Positions 45,994 through 57,525 of a DNA stretch of 64,000 bases are shown here, one piece after another (within the stretch, counting starts at the first letter, position 1; every line of letters starts with the position of its first letter). The position numbers and the translations under genes are program-made. Where the stretch lies: positions 1,364,001 through 1,428,000 of the forward strand of contig JARFXM010000004.1 of the NCBI GenBank assembly GCA_029532625.1. The letters are read 5' to 3'. The DNA comes from Lomentospora prolificans (taxonomy: Eukaryota > Ascomycota > Sordariomycetes > Microascales > Microascaceae). The notes under the pieces were generated by a model. The model saw nothing but the letters and a program-made list of their open reading frames with translations, had not been told where the DNA came from and made no database searches.

Positions 45994-45999
45994 AATAAA
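45994..45999 (+). terminator. Putative poly(A) signal AATAAA
   Basis: AATAAA about 270 bp after the frame-restored NECAP stop and 52 bp after the stop of the unshifted frame. Fungal poly(A) signals are loose, so this is tentative. Confidence 0.35.
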
Positions 46000-46866
46000 A
46001 ACTTATCCATACGTCGTGCGTGTTGCGAACGAAACCAGCCAATTATAACAAACTCCCATATCCTTCGGATTACATTCTGGTTGTTGCCATTCATCATTCC
46101 TGAACAACCCAGGCTCTACCTGGTAACGTAGAGCAGAGACCGCCTAGCTATGCTACCACAGATCTGATGCGAGCCAAGGTTTATGGCACATAAAATAGGA
46201 GAAGTGGGACTTAGACCCATTGATATGGACACGGGGCTCGGGGCGGGCGTGGGATCTGGACGTGGTATGGGGGAGAGCGTGACTGGCCAACTGGCGATAT
46301 CGGTCAAAGGGCAACCAGAGCGGGGAGGTATAGGTCGAGACTGGGAAGCTGCTGGGTTTGAAACCGAGCTTGAGCCCATGGCCATCTCTCTCTGCTCTGC
46401 ATCTCAACGTAGACCTCCCCCAAGCGTACCACTCTCGCCTTCTCTTGCTCTGCAGTCTCGGCAATCCTGCTCTTGAGGAGATTGCAATCTGTTTCTTTAA
46501 TATCCGGAACTGGGCCCCTGTATTCCCGACCGCTCCTGGCCGAGGCTGAGTTGTTCCCCCGAAAGATACAGACGCAACTTAGTTCTCCGCCTCTGCCTTT
46601 GATAATCGCAAGATAAGTTCGTAAGATCGGGCTCCCTACGCAAAAAAGGAGTCTACGAGGTAGGCGCTCTCAACGAGTAAGTCCCTAGATCGAACGGGGC
46701 GCGAAAACGGATCCGGAGGGGACAACCCCTAGTTGGATCTCACCCGACGGCTTGGTTTTGTTTCCAAAAAGGTGCCTTCTTTCCGCGCCGTTTAGACAAC
46801 ATAACCCCGGACGCTTGGATAGGTCGGCACTTGGGGCGAGGTGTATTGTGTGTGTGAGTGAGTGAG

Positions 46867-46867
<1 letters not shown>

Positions 46868-46920
<53 letters not shown>
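46868..46920. repeat. (GA)n microsatellite, about 26 units
   Basis: An uninterrupted run of GA/TC of about 53 bp, preceded by GTGTGTGTGAGTGAGTGAGT. One strand is pure purine over the run. Confidence 0.95.
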
Positions 46921-46921
<1 letters not shown>

Positions 46922-47370
46922 GCCGAAGGCGAGGAGGTCGATCATGTCTCGCAGTCTATATCTGTTCCCATTTCGACGAGCGTTCCAGCCTGAAAAACGT
47001 GCCCACCAAGACACAGGTTGGGCACACTAGTCGTTAGCTGCTCGGATTCTCGAGCATTTTTATCCGCTTCGGCTGGGATCCGAGAAAGGTGTGGTTGAAC
47101 ATTCTCTGGAATGATGAATGATATCGCTCGCAGTTGATTTGCGACGAAACAAGGAACATCCATTTGTTTGTTCTGCGGTGGCATCTATATCATACTTTTA
47201 TACACTCCATCATGGTGAACAAAGGTGAGAACTCTGTGGGTCGATAACAGCCATGCAAGGGGGAAAAGCGAAGAGCAGGACTGAGGGAAGCTGAGCCGGA
47301 AACCAGGCTCAAGGCTAACCGCAACCGCACGCTTTTGCTTTCAAGTGCTCCAAGGACAGACACACTCTTA

Positions 47371-48588
47371 TCAGATGTTGAAGCCTTCATGCGCCGGCGG
47401 ATCGCAGAACCGCCAAAGGCCAGCCATCTCGGCAGCTCTGCGCGCGGAAGAGATCTCCGCGTCAGTCACCGCCCGATTGATTTCCGCATACCGCACTTCT
47501 TTCTCTGTCATTCCATCGTCCGCATCTTCCGCCTTTCGCCTGGATCGCCTCGCCTTGCCCACATGCGCATCCGGGTGGTACTGCTCCATAATATTGACAA
47601 ACACGTCTTTGGAGACGTCTGTGGCGAGAAATTGCATAATCTTTTCCGCTTCGGCCTCTTTGCCAGGCATGACGAGGTGCCGAACGAGGACGCCCTTTTT
47701 AGCTAAGCCATCCGGGGTGAAGCACAGGTCGCCGACTTGTTTGTGCATCGCCCGAACACTCTCCCTTGCAGTGGCTGCATAGTCGTCCGCCTTGAGCAAC
47801 CTCTTTGAGGTGGTAGGCTCCCACACCTTGAAATCCGGTAGATAAATGTCGACTAATCCGTCCAGGAGGTCCAGGGATTCCATGGAATCAAAGCTCGACG
47901 TGTTGTAGATGATTGGCAAACGCAGGCCCAGCTCGGCCGCGTGGAGGATGCTCAGGACGACTTGGGGTACCACGTGCTCGGGCGTGATGAGGTTGATATT
48001 ATGGACCTTGCCCACCTCTTGAAGTTTGATATACCATTCAGCCAGCTCCTGAGGGGTCAAGTCCATGCCATTGCGCTGGTGAGCAATGTCGTGGTTCTGA
48101 CAGAAGACGCAGCGGAGGTTACAGCCGGAAAAGAAAACCGCACCACTTCCGTTGTGGCCCTGGATACATGGCTCTAGAACAGCAAGCGAAGATGAGGATA
48201 AGTTACTCGGACTGTTGGTCAAACACACCGACTGGCACACACACAAAAAAAAAAAAAAAGACCGGGACAGATCTCCGTACGTACCTTCGCCGAAATGCGG
48301 CGCAATCACATTGACTTTGACGTCGTCAGCGATAAGACACATTCCCGTCTTCTCGTACCGGTTCACCCCGCACATGCGTGGACACAGATTGCAATTCCTC
48401 AAATGGGCGTAGGCGCGCGATCGTTTCTTTGCGGCATCAATGGAAGTGAGTGTCATGTATCTGGGCATGTAGTCGTCGAGCAGGAATGGTGGTGCCAGGT
48501 GTAGGCTGCGTCGCGGAATGAAGCCATGGTTGAGGCTGGATATGGGCCACCGGCTCTTGAGTGGCAGTGGTCGCGGGATGGTTCGCAT
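47371..48588 (-). CDS. PflX-like radical SAM protein with probable mitochondrial presequence
   Basis: Resembles the bacterial PflX/COG1313 group of radical SAM proteins, related to pyruvate-formate-lyase activases; its substrate is unknown. Exons 48588-48285 and 48173-47371, joined across a 111-bp intron, give 368 residues. The radical SAM motif is FFSGCNLRCVFCQNHD (Cys 119, 123, 126), preceded by an extra cysteine group CNLCPRMC (66, 69, 73) and Cys 84, all conserved in this group. The junction restores PHFGEEPCIQGHNGSGAVFF. Further segments are PIIYNTSSFDS, VDIYLPDFKVW, GVLVRHLVMPG and VNIMEQYHPDAHVGK. A Lys/Arg/Asp-rich insert lies near residue 300. The first 36 residues contain several Arg and no acidic residue, as in mitochondrial targeting peptides. 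Family secure; location inferred. Confidence 0.88.
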   Translation of the reverse strand: MRTIPRPLPLKSRWPISSLNHGFIPRRSLHLAPPFLLDDYMPRYMTLTSIDAAKKRSRAYAHLRNCNLCPRMCGVNRYEKTGMCLIADDVKVNVIAPHFGEGTYGDLSRSFFFFLCVCQSVCLTNSPSNLSSSSLAVLEPCIQGHNGSGAVFFSGCNLRCVFCQNHDIAHQRNGMDLTPQELAEWYIKLQEVGKVHNINLITPEHVVPQVVLSILHAAELGLRLPIIYNTSSFDSMESLDLLDGLVDIYLPDFKVWEPTTSKRLLKADDYAATARESVRAMHKQVGDLCFTPDGLAKKGVLVRHLVMPGKEAEAEKIMQFLATDVSKDVFVNIMEQYHPDAHVGKARRSRRKAEDADDGMTEKEVRYAEINRAVTDAEISSARRAAEMAGLWRFCDPPAHEGFNI

Positions 48589-49393
48589 GGTCTGATGGGT
48601 GCCTAGGAGAGTAAAATCTCACGGTAGGAGAGGAGATTCGTGAGAAAGATTCACTACCACTACTTCAGCGTAGTCATCTCTCATCTCAGCCCGTCACAAT
48701 TGCCAGACTTCGAGCAAGGTTGGCGTCAAGTTTGTTGCCCGATATTATGGTGCGCAGAGGCAGCAGCATCAAAGAGAGTAATAATAGTCAGTGATCCATT
48801 GGTCCGACACCCAATTACTAAGAGCTTTTTCTTTAATACATGTAGAAGCTACTTCGTACGTGGCTGTCTCGCTGGCTGGCTGGCTGGTCATTTTCCAAGG
48901 TTGTTTGGTTCAGAAGCAGCCGAGGCGTGACCATTGTGGAACTTGGTAGCTTTCGAATGTTCAAATTCCAACTGAGCCAGCATGGGTCAACCGGAATATT
49001 CATAACATCCATGCAACGCCAGCCTGGCTTCTGCCAGCACTATGAACTCTTGATCCAACTAAAATGATGCTAGGAACCACTTGTTTATTTCTGACGACTC
49101 TACCGATGATTGCCGTATACAGACTGGTAAATCTATCTCATCATTTCTTCTTCTTTTGTTTTCTTTTATTCTTATTTTTATTTTTATCCAAGCTGCATGC
49201 TCGGAGCCTGGGCGCACCACCCAATAAGACACCAATCATCCATCCCATCTCCGCTAACCGATGTCCGCTTGTTGGGTATCATAGCCACCGCCGCCAACAT
49301 TACTATAGCTGTAGAACGCAAGGTAGATATATATTATAAAATCCAATATCATGGCCCAAAATATCGTAGCCGCAAGTGACATCGTGACGTCAT
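48589..49393. other. Intergenic: radical SAM gene promoter and CSC1-type gene 3' side
   Basis: 800 bp. GCTGGCTGGCTGGCTGG occurs near 48873-48889 and GCCAGC variants near 48974 and 49019-49037. A T/C-rich tract lies at 49143-49190. No gene seen. Confidence 0.5.
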
Positions 49394-52209
49394 TTAGTAG
49401 ACGGGCTTCTCCTCCCAGATGGGCGGCCTCGCAGTAGTCTCATCCCAAATGATCTTGTTCTTGTCGTCTAGCGTGCAACCTTCGTCCGTAATCGGAATTA
49501 CCCGCCCAGTATTCGCAATCTCGTGCTTCGACAGACCAGCGCCGTCCTGGGGAATCCAAAGTAGGGGTGGCGTATCATTGACCGAAGGTGGATTGTACGA
49601 GTTGGACTCTGTGGCCGCTTCTAGGACTTCGTGCGGGTCGTATTGGTGGCGCGGAATAAGCTTGCGCATGTGCATATACGACGCGTACTTCCACGGCTTG
49701 AGGAACTTCATGACGAAGTTGCCTTTGGGCTCGGCCGACGTCGCCGCCTTTCCGTTGCTACCCTCCGGTGCGGCACCCGAAGCGCCGTCAAGCGGACCCT
49801 CCTTCGTCTCAGCAGGCTCGCCCAGTTCCATAAGTCTCTCCTCCTCAACCTCAAGACTGCGAGGAAGATTATAAAGAAGAGGATCAAGCGCACCCTGCAC
49901 CGTAATATGGAAAAGCACCGTGAAGACGAGGAAGACAATCATGAGAATCATGGGCCAGAACGCCCTAGACACGGCACACATTCCAACCATGCAAATTTCG
50001 GCTAGATAGACGCCGACGAGCAGCTGTTTGATGGCGCGAGGGTAGATGAGACCCCTCGTATCAAGGCCAGTGTCCGTCACAAAGAGGATATTGTATCTGT
50101 AGGCGAGATAGAAAAGCGCCATTCCGATGGTGGACCAGAACAACATAAGAGGCGCAATGACCGAGTAAGTAATGCCTAGGAAGGGCCTCTTGTTAGACAA
50201 CAACGTATACGGAAACCAGTTATTCGGGATAGGGCAAACATACTGATAACGACAATGTTGGTATAGACTGGAAGAACCGAACCCCATGAAATGGCGGAAA
50301 GGCTGGTCCACTTGTTATACATCGCACGGGGAGTATTGGCTAGGAATCGATACGTCAAGCGGAAGATGACGAGGCCTGAAATCTGAGTGATGACACCGGA
50401 AGCGATGGTGATTCCCTGGATGATGAAGAAATTGATGTATATGTTGGAGGCCTTGGGAATAGCGTCGGAGAGTGTCTCAAAGATCTTGCCGGGATTCTGT
50501 GCAATTTTTGACAGGATACTAAAGACTGAGCCGGATACAGTTGTGACGAGGAAGACCTGGATAACCTGGAAAGCAAAGTAGACTGCCTGCGTGAAGAGCT
50601 CGACACGCGTCTCGGTCGGCTCGCCTGCAAACCTCGCGCAGAGCCTGATAATGACGGGAACGAGCGACATGAGGATGGAAAGAAGAACAGACGGTAGGAG
50701 ACCAGTGATAAAGCCCATGACAACGGAAGGAACATGGTCGAGAAACGACAACCAGTCCCACTTCGCGCGGAGGCTGTCAACCTGGGCGATCGAGGCGACG
50801 AAAGCGACAGGAATGGCCCAGAAGATGATCATCGCCGTAAGGAAGGCAAGAACAGCGTACCGCCGAATAATTTTCTGCCACCACGACGTCTTAAGATTTT
50901 TCCAAATCACCTCCTGAGGTCGGACTCCAATGTACCTGTGGCTCATCTGTAGGACGTTGTGATGGGTGAGCGACTGGACGGCGTACTGAGCATCAGATTG
51001 CGTGTAGAACTCGACGAAAACGGCAGGTACCGGTTTAGCATCGCCGGCGAGGTACCTTGCCTGGGCCTCTTCAATTTCCGGAGTCAGGGTGCTCAACTTC
51101 TCTCTAGCCCACTCGATAGTGTCCACCTTCTTGCCGACAAGGCCTAGGAAGCCCAAGCGATGGGTAGGGCGCTTGTTCTTTGGGACCCAGCGTGCGATTG
51201 CGTCCGCACTCTCGACTTCCTGGGGAGGTGACTGCTGCTTTGAGAGCTTCGATGGCCCGCCATTGGCCTTGACACGGTTGCTGTTAGCGAGCTTGAGGAG
51301 TTTGACCTCGGCCCCCTCGAGCTTCATGGCAATCTTGGTGCGTTCCTCAACAAGCTTGTCGAGCTTGTCCGTGTCACCAGTGATCCAAATGTGTTTCGCC
51401 GTATCCTTGAACATGAGCCGAATCCGGTCGACGTTGAGATAGGCCTGGGGAACGGAAGTGAAAAGGACAGTTCGGGATGAGATACGGCGGGCATACTGGG
51501 GAGTGAGGAGGAAGGCCTGGCGCAGGTTGATGTAGAAGATGCACTCGCGCATAATCAAATAGAGAACAAAACCGTAGAAGATCCAGGCCACCAAGACGTG
51601 GCCAAACAAACGGTTGCGGTTGGCCACGTCCCCCGTGTTAATGTTGCTGATGGACAGGATGTCCAGCTGCCTCGCGTTGCCGCCACCGGTAGCATTGATG
51701 GGGAAGAGGGTCGGCCATGTCATACAGAGACCAACGAAGCAAATGAGGGTACAGACACGCAAGAATCGGAGGAACAGATAGCCGTCGAGGGATTGAGTTT
51801 TGAGGGCGTGCGAGTCGGGTATCTTCCAGAAAGACCACATCCAATTAAACACGCCATCCGGCAAGGATGGTGTTCTCTCGCTGCTTCGTGTTAGCCGCTG
51901 AAGATTGATGATGTCAAAAGAAGAAGAAGTTGAGGGGTTGAACAAACTCTTCAGGAATGGTTCCAAGATAAGTTCTTGGGGCGTAGAACCTCCTGGCGCT
52001 CTTGCGAATGAACAAGAAAACGATAAACAGGGCAATTGCGACAGCACCACCAGTGACGAATGTCGTCACCATTCCTACGAGTCGCAACGGTTAAAACAGT
52101 CCCCATGCAGAGTCCATACCAGCCCTCGTTGGAGATAGAGGTGTGTTACAAGTCCAAACTTACCCTGCAACGAGGCGGGCTTCGCCTCAGTATCACCCGA
52201 GTCGCTCAT
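49394..52209 (-). CDS. CSC1/RSN1-type calcium-permeable stress-gated cation channel (OSCA/TMEM63 family)
   Basis: Multi-pass plasma-membrane or secretory-pathway channel opened by osmotic or mechanical stress. Exons 52209-52164, 52074-51948, 51880-50244 and 50175-49394 give 863 residues. Exon 2 holds the first membrane span (GGAVAIALFIVFLFIRKS) and FYAPRTYLGTIPE; exon 3 starts ERTPSLPDGVFNWMWSFWKIPD, a family hallmark, and carries the cytosolic PHM7-like loop (TVLFTSVP, RRPQEVIWKNL-like VRPQEVIWKNL) and most of the channel core (FWAIPVAFVASIAQVD, GLLPSVLLSILMSLVPVIIR). Exon 4 resumes ITYSVIAPLMLFWS and YRYNILFVTDTGLDTRG. The end, residues KIIWDETTARPPIW, is cytosolic. Intron donors are GTAAGT, GTTTGT and GTATGT. 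Which of the several fungal paralogues this is cannot be settled here. Confidence 0.92.
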
Positions 52210-55200
52210 GCTTGCGTTCGATTTTTTTTTTTTAAAAAAAAAAAATCCCCAAGATATCCGAGATGTTTAGTAAACGCGAATGACCGCGACAATAGGCACA
52301 GGATGGGAGGCGGGACTCCTCTCTCAAGCCGAAGGAAAATAACGGAGGAGGAACGAAAAGAAAAATGAAGACACAGGAAAAGAAGAACAAGAGGCGACCA
52401 GATTCAATGAGAATTCTCGAGCAAGAGGGGGAAAATACAAGCAGATCGTGGTCCTAGCCCACTATCCGAAAGGGGGGTTTGCGATCTGTGCAAGCTGGTG
52501 CCCAAGATCAGCTTTCAGCTTAGCAGGGAATGAAGAGCCAGATGGGGAGAAGAATATTAATAGATACCCAAGCATTGGGTAAAAGAGGGATTATGGGGGA
52601 CGGTGATATATAGGGCAAGTATTAGATCTCGGCAATCATGAGGTTCCACGACAACCCGCAGAATCGAAAGCGAAGGGGCCAAACTGAACTTTACAGGTTC
52701 ATGGGACGAGCAAGGCAAGTTGTAAGAAGGTAAGGGGGGTATGTTCAGGCTTGATGAAGGGAGCGCTTGCATCAAATACTACCCACACATAAACTACACA
52801 AAGCTGATAACGCCAGGGGTGTGACGGAGTGACATCAACAAGCTGGCCATTGAACTGGCTGGCCTGAAAAAAGAGCCAGCAGTGAATCTGCCATGTACAA
52901 TACTAGGGGCCTAATGATGTATTATTGGCATGGCCCGCACATCCTGAGCCCAATACTAGGAGGCTAGGTCCAGGTCCGGGTCCAGGTGTGTGTTGCGCCT
53001 TCCGGTCTGCCAGCGCTGGACCGTGTGGGGAAACCGTGGGCGACCAAACTGGTGTGGCGGCAGGCACAACGGAGCGCTGTCGATCATGCATCTTTGAGCT
53101 ACTATTGTAGGGTCCCTGCCAAAACCAAATACTAGACAAACCAGCCCTCAACACCGAACTTTGACGTGGTACTACATAGATCTGGGACATGTACGAAGTA
53201 GATATCTGGCCAAGATTCATTCGATCATATCTTGTCTCTGCTCTCATCGCCTGCCATCAGCTTGGTAGGAGGACCATATCAGCGTGGTCTGCCATCTTGT
53301 ATCTATTCATTGATCAAGAATGAATCTATGGTTCGTCGAGTGTTGCCTTTATACCGACAGGCGGTTGGAAGTGCGTGTTTGGGGGATTGTGGACGAACTG
53401 TACGAAGGTACACCTCCACATCTCCTGCACGGCAAAACTTGGTACTTCCGGCCAGAGCAATACAGCATGACGTATTAAATCCTACACTCCGGGTATAATG
53501 CAGCACTAAACGAGAGACCAAGATCAGGGTCGTCTTTGTGTTAAATAGAATTCCGGAACTTCTCACACCTCATCAGTTTCGTTCAGCGCATGTGCTTGTA
53601 AAAGGACGCTCTGGGTCAGGGTGCTGTCAACATTGAACACTAGGACCGCTGTCTGGTCGCCCGGCACTTGATGTGAACTGCTTTCAAGGAGCAGGCCAAT
53701 AGACCTCACGAGCCATCGAACCAGAAAGCTAGTTGGGTGGGAAGAGAACGGGTCCAAGAGAGGCAGAACCCCTAGTCTCGACCTCACCAGCCTGGCAACA
53801 CGACTCAAAGTAAATTATTGCCTGTTTGGCGGCGTCGGGTGTGAGGTGGCGGAAAGAGGATCTCAATCTTATTAGCGCCTGTAGTTCCTCCGATACCAAT
53901 TTTCGAGGCGAAAACCCATCCCCCACTATACCGTATCGAGTTACGGTTCGAAGAGTCTCCAACACCGTGACGTAATATGACTAGTGGCAATCTACAAGTC
54001 TTCCATCGCCAGGGTTTGCAGCTCTGAATAACACATCAATTGCTCAACTCTCGCGCCGCCTTGCATCTCGACAACCCTCGTGAGCCATTTTTATTTTAAG
54101 CTCAATCCTATTCATCACTTCAGGTCTTTTTTGCTGTCCGTTTCCCGCCTATGACGACATAGACCGAGCCCAGAATAACGTGTGGTTTGCAACTCTCGCG
54201 ACTTAAGTTTCGCTTGTTGAACAGACAGCCCGGCCCTCCCAGTAGAGCCTCCACCCCTGTGGGTGTGCACGTACAGTCTCTATCATTATCCATTCCGTAG
54301 AGAGTTTAATTGATGTTTTATTATTGACCCGCTGTGACCCTGGTGGTTGGTCAAAAAAGCCCCCGGCAATGCACATTTCAGCTGGGTATGTCGGGCAAGG
54401 AAAATTCTGATTGTGACACTGCACTGCCCACCGCACTAAAGGTACCACCCAACCTAGAACTAACATCGATGGATGTAACAGCGGATCGCTGATCGCTCAT
54501 CAGAGCCAGGCAAGGCGCACGGGATACTTCACACTGCTGTCAACAACTGCGGCGGGCCCGATCCGAAGGGCTGGTCAAGGTGGGCTATATCGCTGCTTTT
54601 ATCGGTCGAGAACCTACTGGTACTCTTGCCGATGACGAAGAGCTATTATCATGCATTTTGCTGCTTCTTTGTGCTCTGTCCTCTCTGAAATCCCAAAGAC
54701 AAGATCTGTCCAATCAATGACACTAGTCTCGTTGCTCTGAACGACGATAATCAAAAGAGCAACGCGCGTACCTCAGTACAGAGTAGACACATAGGGAAAT
54801 GAGACCGGTCATCTTTCAAGCGCCATCTCAGGCCGCATCATGTGGTGGGCGCCACCAATCCTTAGTCCCCCTGCACGGCGCCGGACCTATCTCAGTCGGG
54901 TTCGAGCGACAGAGCTCGACGTTCGAGCTGGCCCCTCGTCCGCGACTGGGGGTCACTGGCGCCTCTCATCTTCAATTCCAGTCTAGCGAGTTACAGAAAC
55001 AAGGGAACACCCTATCGGTGGGTACTCAGGAAACGGGCAGCCCTAATTGACCCACCAAGTGGCACTCGTTGCGGTTCTTTCAAACCTTTTCGGACGAGGC
55101 GTTGTAAGACGCCCTTTCAGTTCTCCGATTCAATGACGTTAAATATGTGGAAATTGTATTCCTTCTACAAAGTATTCTAATCATAGCATCAAGCATTTCC

Positions 55201-56058
55201 CTTTTCTCCGATCGATGACGTTGGAGATCCGGGCCCGCGGTTTTAACGTGGAGGCCTCCTCACGCCAGCGATCCGAGCTGAAGCGCCGAAAACTATAGCC
55301 AGCCTTCTATGTAGTCGCCGTTCGTGGCCACTGGGCAGAGCTGGCGATCTGTGGCCAGCTGCCCAGCGCAGAACTGAGGGGTTCAAGCCGGCCGGGGGAC
55401 AATCCGTTTCGACTCCATCTGAGGTAATCCCTACAAGCACCACCAACTATCCGTAGGCAGGATAGTATGCAGGTCTTAGTACTTCGTAATTGAACGAAGC
55501 AATTCAGCGTGCCTATCACCTTGCAGCCACGGATAGACAACAGCATCGCAAATCCCCCCCGGCTTCAGTGATATCGTTCCATGTCAACATGATGAGGCCA
55601 CAGAAATATGAGCATGTCGTGATCCATGGCCCACTTTCGACGCCGCCCGCCGTTCCAATATCGAGACCAAATCGCACTTGGGCTCTCGTCCCAAGAATGT
55701 AAGGAATGTAACAACATATCCGTTTGCGCTTCCCGCATACCAATCTTGAGATCTAGCATTCCATCTCGGTTGGCCTGGAATGCACTCAGTTCATTCCATA
55801 CCACCAAATTAACACATTGTCCTAAGCTAGGTAGATATTAAATAGAATGCAATAGTCCGTTCTCCAGGAACAAGATCAAAGTCTTTCGTGAACTGCGTAT
55901 CTAAGACTATCCTTAAGCCGGCCACTTACTTGACTTGCAAAACGAACATGACCTTTGGAGACGCTTGTTCTTGAGGCATCGCATCATTAACATCAAGGTT
56001 GCAGGCTCTATAACCAACGGCCCATCCGACTAGAGTAACAGCAGGGCGACGGCAAACG
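52210..56058. other. Long intergenic region without a credible gene
   Basis: 3.85 kb upstream of two divergent genes. Notable pieces: T/A homopolymers just before the channel gene ATG (52220-52247), GCTGGC/GCCAGC motifs near 52840-52880, and three GGTCCR repeats at 52968-52990. Open frames are all under about 115 codons, overlap on both strands and show no motif. No tRNA or rRNA was recognised. Confidence 0.5.
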
Positions 56059-57525
56059 ATGACATCTCGCTTATCCAGCCCTACGCCGCAGGACGGCGGG
56101 GACAGCTTCGCCTACATGGCAGGCTATATACCTGCCACCGACTATGCCAGAGCGTACTACTCGGACCACCTGCTAAGCAACCACGAGACCCTGATCCCGC
56201 TGCTCTCACACCTCAACTGCGACTATTTCTCGCATCCGGGCGGTAAGCCGCCGACCTTGTTAGCGCTCAAGAAACATGCCCAGGCCCTGACGATTCTCAT
56301 CCGGGCTCATTCCATTAGCACCCGCGGGGGTGACATCAACGCGAGCAACAGCGGCACGCAGGCCAGGAGGTTCATCGACGGGGAAGCCTTTGACTGGCTA
56401 AACGACCTGACCAAACCCTACGAGAATAGCGACCCGAGCCACCACACTCCGCTGACGTCGCTCATGAACCATGTCAGGAAGGATTCGGACACGACCGGGC
56501 CCGAGTTCCATTGCCCGTTCGAGGAGTATATGCCCCAGGATCCAAGTGCCGATCGACCGATGAGACCGAGGCCTTACCAGACGCATCACGGCCTTCTGAT
56601 GCATGCGAATGACTGCCTCGAGATATTGGACCACGAGTACGGCGCCACAGGCGGCTTCATGTCTATTCTCCCTACCGATGACAAACGCGATGCAAAGGAG
56701 ATGAAGGCCGCCCGCAACTCGCTTGTAGGCCAGTGGCTGCTGTTCACCCAGCATTTGGTCGGGCGCATGCACGAGCTTGAAATCAGCTACGGGCAGTCCC
56801 TTGACGTCCTTGCCGGGGAGGCTGCCGTGCCCCTGCAAATGGTCGGGCGGGCTGGCCCGACGAAGCACACAGGGAGGGAGATTGGCTTCCCGCAGGACCG
56901 CTGGGTTCTCGCCAACGCCGGTGATGACGTCTTCGAGTACCTACACCAGTTGTTTGATAAGCAGGAGGATCGGATTCAAGCAGATGAAGAGATATGGAAG
57001 GATGCCGGTGTCAGCGGGCAGCGGATGTGGATGGAAGACTTGGGAGGTAAGGAGCTTTCCCGAGGCATGGTAACCTTAGACATCCAGACCCGCTACTACC
57101 GGCTGAAGAATGCCGGCAAAAGCACTATTTTCATCATACCAGCATGGGAGTTCCACCCGGCTTGCAAATTCACCAAAGAGATCGAAAGTCGGCCAACCGT
57201 CGTCGCCGTGCCTGCTCCGCAATGGCCTCCACGTGTCTCGGATTGGGAGGCGAGGGCGAGAAGCAAACTGGATGAGGCCGAAGGTCTAGCGAGGGACAAC
57301 AACAGACTTATAAAAAATATGAACGACCAACGCCAGATGAACAGTGGGCTAATCGACCAGCTCAAGAAGACGACGAGTCTGATAAAGTCCTATGAGGCCG
57401 CCTTTCCCGAAAATACACAGCAACAGATCGTGCGGCTAGATGCTCTGCTGCAGAAATACCGGGAAAAACTGGCGTTCCTTGCCACTACCCTTCCAGAGCA
57501 GTACCATCAACACCTTGCTATGTGA
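56059..57525 (+). CDS. Uncharacterised protein, 488 residues, C-terminal coiled coil
   Basis: I do not recognise a family. Single exon starting at the first ATG, with coding-like composition throughout and no competing frame. No signal peptide or membrane segment. The N-terminal two thirds look globular and mostly helical (LLSNHETLIPLLSHLNCDYF, LLALKKHAQALTILIRAHS, HHGLLMHANDCLEILDHEYG, GQWLLFTQHLVGRMHELEISYG, GDDVFEYLHQLFDKQEDRI). Then come short strands (GMVTLDIQTRYYRL, KSTIFIIPAWEFHPA). Residues 395-480 form a likely coiled coil (LDEAEGLARDNNRLIKNMND, QLKKTTSLIKSYEAAF, IVRLDALLQKYREKLAFL). Pattern suggests a cytosolic scaffold or binding protein, but that is speculation. Confidence 0.75.
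   Translation: MTSRLSSPTPQDGGDSFAYMAGYIPATDYARAYYSDHLLSNHETLIPLLSHLNCDYFSHPGGKPPTLLALKKHAQALTILIRAHSISTRGGDINASNSGTQARRFIDGEAFDWLNDLTKPYENSDPSHHTPLTSLMNHVRKDSDTTGPEFHCPFEEYMPQDPSADRPMRPRPYQTHHGLLMHANDCLEILDHEYGATGGFMSILPTDDKRDAKEMKAARNSLVGQWLLFTQHLVGRMHELEISYGQSLDVLAGEAAVPLQMVGRAGPTKHTGREIGFPQDRWVLANAGDDVFEYLHQLFDKQEDRIQADEEIWKDAGVSGQRMWMEDLGGKELSRGMVTLDIQTRYYRLKNAGKSTIFIIPAWEFHPACKFTKEIESRPTVVAVPAPQWPPRVSDWEARARSKLDEAEGLARDNNRLIKNMNDQRQMNSGLIDQLKKTTSLIKSYEAAFPENTQQQIVRLDALLQKYREKLAFLATTLPEQYHQHLAM

Larger units (their letters stand above)
45723..47370. other. Convergent intergenic region
   Basis: 1.65 kb between two gene 3' ends. It holds AATAAA at 45994-45999, which suits the NECAP transcript, and a long GA microsatellite at 46868-46920. 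The open frames here are short and overlap each other on both strands. Confidence 0.55.
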
